DNA of 64,000 bases, from the NCBI RefSeq assembly GCF_002575655.3, contig NC_053040.3, forward strand, positions 153,327,148 to 153,391,147, given 5' to 3'. This DNA is from Aegilops tauschii subsp. strangulata (taxonomy: Eukaryota; Streptophyta; Magnoliopsida; Poales; Poaceae). Below the pieces are notes generated by a model. It worked only from the letters and a program-made list of their open reading frames with translations, was not told where the DNA came from and searched no databases. Made by a program: the position numbers and the translations under genes. Of the stretch, positions 1-10,134 are shown piece after piece. The first letter of the stretch is position 1. Each line of letters begins with the position of its first letter.

Positions 1-2
1 AG

Positions 3-475
3 GAGACCCTGGCCAAGGATTTGGAGGCCGAGAAGCTACAGCAGAGGAACGAAGCCGCGAGCCACAAGAATTTCATGGAGGGCGAGAACCGCTGGATCAG
101 CCGCCTCGAGGACGTCACCGGCAGGATCACCACACAGCTGACTACCATGGGGATGCCAAATGTGAGGTACGCCCCAGAGCGCAGCGGGACCACCAACGCC
201 AAGCTGACCCTGTTCTTCGAGGGTGTTCTCGGGGCCCTAGAGCAGTTCCACTCCTACAGGGCGGCTTCACTGGCCGACGAGACCGAAGGCTCTGTCGGGG
301 TGCCATGACCAAGGTCCTCACCAAGGTGGCATACTGGAACCGCACCCTTGACTTCGACGCCGCGCTGGAGAGCTTGCCGGAGGGTACTGACCTCGCGCCG
401 CTCAAGGAGCGTATCGAGTCCATCATCAGCCTCATCGGCGGAATTCAAAGGGTGGATGGCCAGCCCCGGGATTAG
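3..475 (+). pseudogene. Transposon-encoded coiled-coil-like protein, C-terminal fragment, frameshifted
   Basis: An open frame enters from the left edge and runs to a TGA at 306-308. A second frame opens at 305 (ATG) and continues the same style of protein to a TAG at 473-475, so one frameshift near 305 best explains the pair. The first part is charged and helical (KNFMEGENRWISRLEDV, then LFFEGVLGALEQFHSYRAASL). The second ends in ESIISLIGGIQRVDGQPRD. This resembles C-termini of unclassified proteins carried by wheat LTR elements. No catalytic motif is visible and the function is unknown. It lies on the strand opposite to the primer-binding site at 1121-1140, so it is either an antisense ORF of that element or belongs to a different remnant. 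The start lies outside the window. Confidence 0.5.
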
Positions 476-1120
476 GCACCCCGTTTCTTATCGCCGCTGC
501 AGGTTCATGACCAAGACAATTTCTATCTTTAGTTAGAACCGCAGCAACAATTTGATGTAATATAACCCTGCAGCACTTTTGATAATATGCACGCTATCTT
601 CCTGTTTGATTTTCCTTTGTATGTCCACCCTACGTTAACTGGGTAGGCTCGCCGGCGCGTAAACCCAGGGCGGCGTCTTGAGGACGGATCCCCATTGGCC
701 TGCCGGGTGTGCTTGCTGCCGGGCAAACCACCTAACCGCCCCTGACGTGGCCACTCGAACTGTCGAGCTTGATTCGAGTCAGAATCGAGAGCGTTGCCAG
801 GCAGTGGAAGGCTACCCTGCCACTCTCGACGCGGCCGCTTGAGCTGTTGAGCGGACTCGAAACAGAACAAGGGCATTGCCAATTGTGGGAGGGCCCCTTT
901 GCGTGCAGGTTTTCCATACATAGGTTGAATCTCCGAGGACGATAACCTCATGAATAAAAGGAAATAGCTCAAGGCTCTGGATGACTTAGCTTTTCTATTG
1001 CCGCGCCGGCGTCCTTCGCGCTTGCAGGCGGCGCAGTTTTCTCCTGGTCGTATTCTTCTTTAGAGGCCAGGGCGATGAAGAACTGCTAGGCCAACTACTA
1101 GACCAGATTCTTCCAATTGC
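476..1120. other. Non-coding interior of an LTR-element remnant
   Basis: No convincing coding frame is seen. The stretch is moderately GC-rich and lies between the protein fragment at 3-475 and the primer-binding site at 1121-1140. It contains short self-similar motifs (actgtcgagcttgattcgagtc, then tctcgacgcggccgc and gagctgttgagcggactcga). It probably represents untranslated internal sequence of the same element. Confidence 0.4.
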
Positions 1121-1140
1121 GCCCCCTACCTGGCGCGCCA
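1121..1140 (-). other. Primer-binding site of an LTR element, minus orientation
   Basis: Read on the minus strand this is TGGCGCGCCAGGTAGGGGGC. It begins with TGG (complement of a tRNA CCA end) four bases inside an LTR end reading CCGACA. The Retand element at 20462-20481 carries nearly the same site just inside an LTR also ending CCGACA. This places the 5' LTR at higher coordinates (1145 onward) and the body of the element to the left. Confidence 0.6.
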
Positions 1141-1144
1141 AAGA

Positions 1145-2283
1145 TGTCGGTGGGAAACAACACCTATGGGATCACAAGAATCCCTACTACGATTGCCGGC
1201 GCGCAGGGTTGTGAGAAGAGCAGGATTAGCAGTCAACACAAGGATCGTTTACCCAGGTTCGGGCCGCGAGGATGCGTAATACCCTAGTCCTGCTTTGGTG
1301 TGTATTTGAGAGAGTTCTTGAGCTCTTGAACTAGCTATGGTGGCTGTGTAGTTCAAAAGAGCAGAATCCCTCTCCAGTATGCCATGGGCCTCCTTTTATA
1401 GTCGAAATGGGCTGCCACAGTGGCACATAGGAGGTGGAAAGGCCTACAGTACTGTGAGCTTATCGCCCGTATTACAGGACAAGATGCATTTAATGCGTCA
1501 CTTAGGTGTCCCCTAGCTTTATCGGGGACGGGGAGCGAGGCCCGTCCCATCCGTCGCCGCTCCTCTTCGCTTCGACACGCGCCCTGGCCAGCGATGCATG
1601 CGGCGCCATGTAGGTAGGCAGGCAGCTGAGGTGGCGCGGTGGTAGGGTCTTCAAGAAGATCTGCATGCCGCCACGCAGGCACTTGTTGATCTGGCCTGGA
1701 AGCTGCATGTTGCCACGCAGGTGCCAGCCCAACTGGTCGGGCTGGCAGCTACATGCGAACGGCGGTAGAAACTTGGCTGGTGCCGGCCTGGCAGTGGCCC
1801 CGCTGATATCCCCGGCAAGGGCCTTGCCGGGGTCCCGGCAAGGGTCTTGCCGTGGCGCGCAGTCGTCCCCGGCAAGGATCTTGCCGGGGGTCTTGTTGCC
1901 TTCCTCGGCAAGGATCTCGCCGAGGGTTGCCGTCTTCTGGTCCTCATCTGATATTGTGTGTTTATGATCTTGACAAAGATCTGCATGCCACCACAGAGAT
2001 GCCTCCCGAGCCCTGGTCCCAACATAGTTGGTTGGGTTGGAACCTGTGGGCTCAAGGGCGGCTCACTCCGTTGGTGTGGGCGAGCTGCCCCGGCAAGGAT
2101 CTTGCCCGGGGAACCTGCTCCGTCCCTCTGCTTCTTTGTGTTCTTGGCCTTGGCGTTGTCTTCGGCTTCGGCTTCTCTCCGCCCCCTCCTTTGCCCTACT
2201 TAGTGTGGCCGTGGCGCGCGACTCCGACTGCCCGTGCGCAAGTAAAGGGGTACAAAGGTGTGCCCCTACTTTTGTACACCAAC
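1145..2283 (-). mobile_element. 5' LTR of an LTR retrotransposon, truncated at its outer end
   Basis: The boundary at 1145 is a clean LTR end (TGTCGG on the plus strand, CCGACA on the minus strand) next to a primer-binding site. The opposite LTR end, which should carry the matching terminal hexamer, is not present. Sequence stops abruptly at 2283, where a truncated Athila LTR begins. The LTR is GC-rich and holds several copies of a palindrome built on CCGGCAAGG/CCTTGCCGG. No second LTR lies in the window. Confidence 0.5.
1810..2111. repeat. Cluster of five CCGGCAAGGATCTTGCCGG-type palindromes
   Basis: Near-perfect palindromes lie at 1810-1832, 1834-1852, 1867-1889, 1904-1924 and 2088-2111. 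Each has arms of about 8-11 bases around a GGATCT or GGGC(T)CT centre. They sit inside the LTR at 1145-2283 and could form hairpins in DNA or RNA. Confidence 0.75.
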
Positions 2284-2992
2284 ATAAACCAACTAGCATC
2301 AACTACAAGGAGTAATCAACACTACTAGCAACACACAGGTACCAATCTGAGGCTTTGGGACAAAGATTGGATCCAAGAGATGAACTAGGGTTTGAGAGGA
2401 GATGGTGCTGGTGAAGATGTTGATGGAGATTGACCCCCTCCCGATGAGAGGATTGTTGGTGATGACGATGGCGATAATTTCCCCCTCCCGGAGGGAAGTT
2501 TCCCCGGCAGAATAGCTCTGCCGGAGCCCTAGATTAGTTCCGCCAAGGTTCCGCCTCGTGGCGGCGGAGTTTCTTCCTGAACGCTTGCTTATGATTTTTT
2601 TTTTCAGGGTAAAAGACTTCATATAGCATAAGATGGGCACCGGAGGCCTGCTAGGGGGCCCACGAGGCAGGGGGCGCGCCCAGGGGGGTAGGGCGCGCCC
2701 CCACCCTCGTGGCCAGGGTGTGGGCCCCCTCTGGTGGATTCTTTCACCAGTATTTTTTATTAATTCCAAAAATAACTTTCATGAAGTTTCAGGACTTTTG
2801 GAGCTGTGCAGAATAGGTCTCTCATATTTACTCCTTTTCCAGCCCAAATTTCCAGCTGCCGGTATTCTCCCTCTTCATGTAAACCTTGTAAAATAAGAGA
2901 GAATAGGCATTAGTATTGTGACATAACGTGTAATAACAGCCCATAATGCAATAAATATAGATATAAAAGCATGATATAAAATGGACGTATCA
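2284..2992 (-). repeat. 3' LTR of Athila copy 1, truncated
   Basis: It aligns base for base with 10951-11652, including the run ataaaccaactagcatc at the outer edge and ggacgtatca at the inner edge. The 816 bases that form the far end of the intact 5' LTR are missing. The break at 2283/2284 abuts another truncated LTR, so a deletion probably joined the two elements. Confidence 0.9.
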
Positions 2993-3007
2993 ACTCCCCC
3001 AAGCTTA
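2993..3007 (-). other. Polypurine tract of Athila copy 1
   Basis: On the minus strand AAGCTTGGGGGAGT lies directly before the LTR start TGATACGTCC, the expected place for plus-strand DNA priming. The same context, GAGGACAAGCGAGGTCTAAGCTTGGGGGAGT, recurs before the LTR of Athila copy 2 at 19305-19334. Confidence 0.8.
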
Positions 3008-3026
3008 GACCTCGCTTGTCCTCAAG

Positions 3027-4559
3027 CGGAAGCCGATAACGATAAATATGTCCACATGTTTAGAGATAGAGGTGTCGATAAAATAAAATACTGACATGAG
3101 GGCATCATGATCATTCTTATAACAGCAACATATATGGATATTGTCATATGATTTCTTATGCTCAAGTAATAATCTATTCACAATGTAAAGTGTGAATCAG
3201 AAACTTCATTGAGAACTAACAAACTATAATCTCTGTCATTGAAGCAACTGGAATTTATCATAACATCGGAAAGAATCAATATAAGAGCTTTTCAGCAAGT
3301 CCACATACTCAACTATCATATAGTCTTTCACAATTGCTAACACTCACGCAATACTTATGGGTATGGAGTTTTAATCGGACACAGAGAACGATAGGGGCTT
3401 ATAGTGTTGCCTCCCAACCTTTTACCTCAAGGGTAATGTCAACAATAATAATTCATGCTAACTTACATCCAATTGGATATATATATATATATCAGGATCT
3501 TTCCAACACAAGGTGCTTGCCAAAATATAAAATGTAAAAAGGAAAGGTGAAGATCACCATGACTCTTGTAAAAGGTAAGACAAAAGTAAAAGATAGGCCC
3601 TTCGCAGAGGGAAGAAGAGGTTGTCATGTGCTTTTAGGGTTGGATGCACGAAATCTTAATGCAAAAGAACATCACTTTATATTGCCACTTGTGATATGGA
3701 CCTTTATTATGCAGTCCGTCGCTTTTATTGCTTCCATATCACAAGATCGTATAAAGCTTATTTTCTCCACACTAATAAATCATACATATTTAGAGAGCAA
3801 TTTTTATTGCATGCAACATGACAACTTACTTGAAGGATCTTACTCAATCCATAGGTAGATATGGTGGACTCTCATGGCAAAACTGGGTTTAAGGGTATTC
3901 GGAAGCACAAGTAGTATCTCTACTTGGTGCAAAGAATTTGGCTAGCATGAGGTGGAAAGGCAAGCTCAACATGTTGGATGATCCATGACAATATACTTTA
4001 TTTCAGATATAAGAAAACATAACCCATTACGTTGTCTTCCTTGTCCAACATCAACTCTTTAGCATGTCATATTTCAATGGGTGCTTACAATCATAAAAGA
4101 TGTCCAAGATAGTATATTTATATGTGAAAACCTCTCTTTCTTTATTACTTCCTATTAATTGCAACGATGACCAAAACTAGGTTTGTCAACTCTCAACAAC
4201 TTTTATTCATCATACTCTTTATATGTGAAGTCATTACTCTCCATAAGATCGATATGATATCTTTGCTTCTTTTTATTCTTTCTCTTTCTTTTATTCCCTC
4301 ACGATCATAGCAGGATAATCAAGCCCTTGACTCAACACTAATCTTTATTATATATAGCTCACGGACTCGATTACATAGAAGGATCATAAAGCAAAACTCA
4401 AAACTAGATCATACTAATGCTTTTATTCTACTAGAACAAGATATTACCAAAAGGATTGAACTAAGAAAAAGGTAAAGATCGGAGTGTGATGGTGATACGA
4501 TATCGGGGCACCTCCCCCAAGCTTGGAAGTTGCCAAGGGGAGTGCCCATCCCCATGTAT
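3027..4559 (-). other. 3' non-coding region of Athila copy 1
   Basis: An AT-rich stretch without credible coding frames lies between the extra ORF and the polypurine tract. It aligns over most of its length with the same region of Athila copy 2 (about 17720-19298) in opposite orientation. Shared landmarks are the GCACTCCCCTTGGCAACT...CAAGCTTGGGGGAGG block near the extra ORF and the GTTGGGAGGCAAC stem-loop at 3406-3418. Confidence 0.7.
3406..3418 (-). other. GTTGGGAGGCAAC stem-loop in Athila copy 1
   Basis: On the minus strand the 13-mer GTTGGGAGGCAAC can form a 4-bp stem (GTTG/CAAC) with a GGAGG loop. The same motif occurs in comparable 3' positions at 18895-18907 (degenerate) and 48497-48509 in two other Athila-type elements. 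Confidence 0.6.
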
Positions 4560-5015
4560 TTATTGCTCTTTCTTCGGAGGTGGTGATGTGATATTCTTGG
4601 CGATGATGCCCCTCAGGATACGATTCTCCTCCTCGAGCTTATTGACTTGCTGCTTGAGATCCATTATTTCCTTACGGAGCTTACCCGTGATGGTTAAAGC
4701 TCCTTTCCCCCATGGATGTTGCATAGCTGCGGGAGAACAAGTAACACTCTTTTTCATATTCTCATAAGAGAGGAATTTAACATTGGAAGGGATGACCGAG
4801 GTTGGAATGGCTGAGCTCTGTAGTTCCCCCATTGTGAATCCGGCTCGGAAACGGGAAGTAACTTCTTGATCCTCCTCCACGGCATCTATTCTTTTCAAGT
4901 CGGCCTCCATCTCTTCCTCCGTCGATGGCCCAACGTGGTCAGCATCGCTGTTTGCTCTTGGTCCCGGTGTCGGATTAGACACCTGGCTCTCCCCGACTGA
5001 CTCTTGAGAAGACAT
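4560..5015 (-). CDS. Post-integrase ORF of Athila copy 1 (coiled-coil protein, function unknown)
   Basis: A 151-codon frame starts with ATG at 5015, about 330 bases downstream of the integrase stop. The N-terminal third is acidic and Ser/Thr-rich (STEEEMEADLKRIDAVEEDQ). The C-terminus has a leucine/charged coiled-coil segment (LRKEIMDLKQQVNKLEEENR) and a lysine-rich end. No transmembrane segment is seen, so it does not look like an envelope protein. The upstream leader matches that of the ORF at 17206 in Athila copy 2, yet the two proteins are unrelated after the start codon. The frame is open throughout, unlike gag-pol of the same copy. The function is unknown. Confidence 0.6.
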   Translation of the reverse strand: MSSQESVGESQVSNPTPGPRANSDADHVGPSTEEEMEADLKRIDAVEEDQEVTSRFRAGFTMGELQSSAIPTSVIPSNVKFLSYENMKKSVTCSPAAMQHPWGKGALTITGKLRKEIMDLKQQVNKLEEENRILRGIIAKNITSPPPKKEQ

Positions 5016-5341
5016 CTTGCTCTAAATCTGCAACAGAAACAACTCGAAACAAAAACAAGGGATATTTGCGTGGTATGGTGGTTAAAACCTTCGGGAGATT
5101 ATATAATGAATTTTTACCGACCAAAAGAAGTATCGTGCAAGAATACAGAGTCCGGAGAGCAGACGAGGTGCCCACGAGGCAGGAGGCGCGCCCAGGGGGT
5201 AGGGCGCGCCCTCCACCCTCGTGGACGCCTCGTGTCCTTCCCGGACTACTTCTTATTTTCCTATTTTCTTAAATATTCGAAAACAGAGAAAAATTGCCAT
5301 TAGAACTGTTTTGGAGTCGGTTTACTTACCGTACCACATAC

Positions 5342-6550
5342 CTATTCCTTTTCGGAGTCTGAAACATTCTGGAAAGTGTCTCTTATGTATTCCTCCGGGG
5401 TTACGGTTTCAATAACATTGGTTTCAACATTTATAGGATTACCTGAGATATAATGTTTGATTCTTTGACCGTTCACCACCTTCCGATTTGTGCCTTCGAA
5501 GTTGTTGATTTTTATGGCACCGGAACGATAGACCTCCTCAATAACGTAAGGACCTTCCCATTTAGAGAGAAGTTTTCCTGCAAAAAATCTTAAACGAGAG
5601 TTGAATAGCAACACATAATCACCTACATTAAACTCACACTTTTGTATCCTTTTGTCATGCCATCTTTTAACTTTTTCTTTAAATAGTTTGGCATTCTCAT
5701 AGGCTTGAGTTCTCCATTCATCAAGTGAGCTAATGTCAAATAGCCTCTTCTCACCGGCAAGTTTGAAATCATAATTGAGCTCTTTAATGGCCCAATATGC
5801 CTTATGTTCTAGTTCGAGAGGTAAGTGACATGCTTTTCCATAAAGCATTTTATACGGAGACATACCCATAGGATTTTTATATGTAGTTCTATAGGCCCAT
5901 AATGCATCATCAAGTTTCTTGGGCCAATTCTTTCTAGATCTATTGACAGTCTTTTGCAAAATTAATTTGAGCTCTCTATTACTCAATTCTACTTGACCAC
6001 TAGACTGTGGGTGATATGGGGATGCAATTCTATGATTAACATCATACTTAGCAAGCATTTTACGAAAGGCACCATGAATAAAATGTGAACCACCATGAGT
6101 CATTAAATATCTAGGGACTCCAAACCTCGGAAAAATAACTTCTTTAAGCATCTTAATAGAGGTGTTATGATCAACACTACTAGTTGGAATAGCTTCTACC
6201 CACTTAGTAACGTAATCAACAGCAACTAAAATATGTGTATACCCATTAGAGGAAGGAAACGGTCCCATATAATCAAAGCCCCAAACATCAAATGGTTCGA
6301 TAACGAGTGAGTAATTCATATGCATTTCTTGACGTCAAACTTATGGGCATCTTTGAAGAGAGTAGACCAATAAAAACCGGATTGCAATACCTTATGCGCA
6401 GTTCTATCTCCAGCGTGGTGTCCTCCATAAGCTTCGGAGTGACACTTACGTAGGATCTGTTCCTGTTCATGCTCAGGTATACAACGTCTAATAACACCAT
6501 CTACTCCTTCTTTATAAAGGTGCGGGTCATCCCAAAAGTAATGTCTTAAA
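5342..6550 (-). pseudogene. Integrase of Athila copy 1, defective
   Basis: The catalytic core and C-terminus are open from 6325 to 5342 (327 codons). The first catalytic aspartate is in WGFDYMGPF and the final glutamate in [13 protein letters not shown]. The middle aspartate, expected in YLMTDGGSHF, is His (codon at 6097-6095). The zinc-binding region at about 6550-6326 still shows the two histidines (AYGGHHAGDR). The segment that should carry the two cysteines between DAHKF and the core is missing and the frame changes there, consistent with a deletion of about 40 bases. The C-terminal part ([22 protein letters not shown]) has the usual Athila form. The protein integrates element DNA in intact relatives but cannot here. 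Confidence 0.9.
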
Positions 6551-6664
6551 TCATAGAATTTTTTTTCTTTTGTTGGTATGTGAAACTAGGTGGTATAAAT
6601 TTGGCAACAATTTAATTAGCATAATCAGCATACCATGGAGCAGTATGAGAAGCATTTATGATAG

Positions 6665-7561
6665 CTATTCATCAGGAAAGCTATCATCAATAGGTAGTGG
6701 GTCATCAAGAATATTCTCTAACCTAGACAAGTTGTCTGCAACGGGGTTCTCAGGTCCCTTTCTATCAATAATATGCAAGTCAAATTCTTGTAGCAAGAGA
6801 ACCCATCTAATAAGTCTAGGCTTAGCATCTTTCTTTTCCGTAAGATATTTAATAGCAGCATGACCAGTGTGAACAGTTACTTTAGAATCAACAATATAAG
6901 GTCTGAACTTATCACAAGCAAAAACAACTGCTAAAAATTCTTTTTCAGTAGTAGCATAATTTCTCTGGGCATTGTCTAGAGTTTTACTAGCATATTGAAT
7001 AACATTTAATTTCTTATCAACTCTTTGCCCTAGAACAACACCTACAGCATAATCACTAGCATCAGACATAATTTTAAAGGGTAAATTCCAATCAGGTGGC
7101 TGAACAATAGGTGCAGAAATCAATGCTTTCTTAAGTATTTCAAATGCTTCTACACAATCATCATCAAAGACAAAAGGAATATCTTTTTGTAAGAGATTAG
7201 TCAGAGGCCTGGAGATTTTGGAGAAGTCCTTAATGAACCTCCTATAAAAACCAGCATGACCAAGGAAACTTCTTATAACATTAATGTCCTTGGGACACGA
7301 CATCTTTTCAATAGCATCAACTTTAGCTTTGTCAACTTCAATACCTCTTTCAGAAATTTTATGTCCCAAGACAATACCTTTCCCTTCATTAACCATAAAG
7401 TGGCACTTCTCCCAATTCAAGACAAGCTTAGTTTCTTCACATCTCTGCAAAACTCGACCAAGGTTGCTCAAGCAATCATCAAAAGAAGTTCCATATACGG
7501 AGAAATCATCCATGAAAACCTCAACAATCTTTTCACAAAAATCAGAGAATATATCCATCAT
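6665..7561 (-). pseudogene. Reverse transcriptase (C-terminal half) and RNase H of Athila copy 1
   Basis: A 298-codon open block holds the RT active-site box [10 protein letters not shown], thumb motifs ([18 protein letters not shown]) and RNase H. In RNase H the first aspartate is in [10 protein letters not shown] and the glutamate in TEKEFLAV, but the aspartate expected in VHTDHAAIKYL is Gly (codon at 6865-6863, GAT to GGT). The block is out of frame with the preceding half because one T is missing from a short T run near 7598. It is a continuation of the frame at 7558-8772, not a separate gene. Confidence 0.92.
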
Positions 7562-8772
7562 GCATCTTTGAAAGGTAGCAGGTGCATTGCATAAACCAAA
7601 GGCATACGTCTATAAGCAAAGGTACCGAAAGGGCAAGTAAAATTGGTCTTTTCTTGATCCTCTTTTGACACAGGTATTTGAGAGAAACCGGAATAACCAT
7701 CTAGAAAGCAAAAATGTGTATGTTTGGATAATCCTTCTAGCATTTGATCAATAAATGGTAAAGGGTAATGATCCTTTTTAGTAGCTTTATTTAATTTGCG
7801 AAAATCAATTACCATTCTATAACCTGTAATAATTCTTTGTGGGATCAATTCATCTTTATCATTAGGAACAACAGTAATACCTCCCTTCTTAGGGACACAA
7901 TGGACATGACTTACCCACTGACTATCAGCAACGGGATGAATTATACCTGCCTCCAGAAGCTTTACTATTTCTTTCCTTACCACTTCTTTCATCTTAGGAT
8001 TTAACCGTCGTTGGTGATCAACAACTGGTTTAGCGTCTTTCTCCAATTTTATTTTGTGCTGGCATAGAGTGGGACTAATGCCCTTAAGATCATCAAGAGT
8101 ATATCCAATAGCAGCAAAGTGCTTCTTCAGAGTTTTCAATATTTTTTCTTCATGCTCTGAAAGGTTAGCACTAATAATAACAGGATATATCTTCTTCTCA
8201 TCAAGGTAAGCATATTTAAGAGTATCTGGTAATGGTTTAAGCTCAAACACGGGATCACCCTTGGGTGGAGGGGGATCCCCTAGTATTTCAATAGGCAAGT
8301 TGTGTTTCAAAATAGGTCCCTGTTTAAAGAATACCTCATCTATTTCCCTTCTTTCATTCATAAACATATCATTTTCATGGTCTAGCAAATATTGTTCTAA
8401 AGGGTCATTAGGGGGCACGGCAATAGAAGCAAGACTAATAAGTTCATCTTTACTAGGCAATTCCTCTTCACGGGGTTGTCTACGGAATTTAGCAAAGTTA
8501 AACTCCTGAGACATATCCCCCAAACCAATAGTAACAACATCCTTTTCGCAGTCTATCCTAGCATTAACAGTATTCAAGAAGGGTCTACCAAATATAATGG
8601 GACAAAAGTTATCTTGTGGGGAACCAAGAACAAGAAAATCAGCAGGATATTTAACTTTCCCACACAAGACTTCAACATCTCTAACAATCCCAACTGGTGA
8701 AATAGTGTCTCTATTGGCAAGCTTAATTGTAACATCAATTTCTTCTATCTCAGCAAGTGCAATATCATGCAT
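7558..8772 (-). pseudogene. Protease C-terminus and reverse transcriptase (N-terminal half) of Athila copy 1
   Basis: A 404-codon block begins within the protease (IIFGRPFLNTVNARIDCE is the flap/C-terminal part). It runs through the connector with repeated prolines (GDPPPPKGDP) and the RT fingers and palm ([57 protein letters not shown]). It ends where a missing T near 7598 throws the frame before the active-site box. Its beginning overlaps the gag frame by 28 bases through a missing A in an A run near 8777. In an intact element this would be one gag-pol frame. Confidence 0.92.
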
Positions 8773-10043
8773 AATTTTTTGTATAAGGAATGATGTATTG
8801 CACTTGCACTAGCACCCACATCACATAAGCCATGATAACAATGATGTCCTATTTTAACAGAAATAACAGGCATGCCTACAATAGGTCTATGTTTATTTTT
8901 AGTACCAGGTCTAGCAATTCTAGCAGTTTCCTCACAGAAGTAAATAGCATGCCCATCAATATTATCAACCAAGAGATCTTTAACCATAGCAATAATAGGT
9001 TCAAATTTAATTTTCTCCGGGGGTTCGGGTGTCTTAATGTTACTTTTATTGACCACAGTTGAAGCTTTAGCATGATCCTTTATTCTACCAGGGAAATGTG
9101 GTTTCTCAATATAAGCAGTAGGAACGACAGGATCATTATAAGCGATAGTCTTTTCTTCAACTTTAATAGGTGCAACTACTTCTACTTCAATGGGAGGATT
9201 ATATTTAAACCACTTCTCCTTAGGGAGATCAACATGAGTAGCAAAGTATTCATAGAAAGAAGCTACTATCTCAGAGTCAAGTCCATATTTAGTGCTAAAT
9301 TCACGGAAAACATCGGTATCCGTAAAAGATTTAACACAATCAAACTTAGGTGTTATACCTGACTCCTTACCTTCGTCGAGATCCCAATCTTCATAGTTGC
9401 GTTTAATTCTTTCCAATAAATCCCACTTGAATTCAATCGTCTTCATCATAAAAGAGCCAGTACAAGAAGTATCGAGCATGGAGAGATTATTGAGAGAAAG
9501 CCGAGCATAAATTTTTTGAATAATCATTTCTCTTGAGAGCTCATGATTGGGGCAAGAATATAACATTGACTTAAGCCTCCCCCAAGCTTGAGCGATGCTT
9601 TCTCCTTCGCGAGGCCAAAAATTATATATATAATTACGATCACGATGAACAAGATGCATAGGATAAAACTTCTGATGAAATTTCAATTTCAATCGGTTGT
9701 AGTTCCATGATCCCATATCATCACATAGCCTAAACCATGTCAATGCCTCTACCTTCAAAGATAAAGGGAAGACCTTCTTCTTGATAACATCCTCGGGCAT
9801 ACCTGCAAGCTTAAATAATCCACAAACTTCATCCGCATAGATTAGGTGCAAATCGGGATGTAATGTTCCATCTCCTGTAAAAGGATTAGCTAGCAGTTTC
9901 TCTATCATACCCGAATGAATTTTAAAGTAAACATTTTCAGTAGGTTCAGTAGGTTGAGGAGCAACTCTTTGCTCTACTGGTAGGGGTGAAGATACCCCGA
10001 ACAAGCCCCTCAAAGGATTACTTTCCATAGTAACAAGTGACAA
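8745..10043 (-). pseudogene. Gag and protease N-terminus of Athila copy 1
   Basis: A 432-codon open frame has its ATG about 60 bases inside the primer-binding site. The capsid region shows the typical retrotransposon gag block (FPLSLKVEALTWFRLCDDM, FHQKFYP, ESIAQAWGRLKSML). The C-terminal end carries the protease active-site motif CDVGASASAI, equivalent to DxGA(S/A). No CCHC zinc knuckle was seen, as is usual in Athila gag. The frame is lost just after the protease motif. In an active element gag forms the particle that packages the RNA. Confidence 0.9.
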
Positions 10044-10105
10044 TAAATTTCAGCACACTATATAAATTTTTCCTTACCAAATTCCACCTACCAAAGGCGC
10101 TTCAC

Positions 10106-10123
10106 TCCCCGGCAATGGCGCCA
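10106..10123 (-). other. Primer-binding site (tRNA-Asp type) of Athila copy 1
   Basis: Minus strand TGGCGCCATTGCCGGGGA lies 11 bases inside the LTR end. This is one base off the TGGCGCCGTTGCCGGGGA site known for Athila-lineage elements. The same site occurs at 46505-46522 and 52918-52935. Confidence 0.9.
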
Positions 10124-10134
10124 GAAAAGAGTAT

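Noticed and set aside
529..972. A 147-codon minus-strand open frame
   Set aside because: No domain, uneven composition and it lies in element spacer DNA. It looks like a chance opening.
4560..5015. Possibility that the post-integrase ORF is an envelope-like gene
   Set aside because: No signal peptide or membrane segment is visible. The sequence is soluble and coiled-coil-like.
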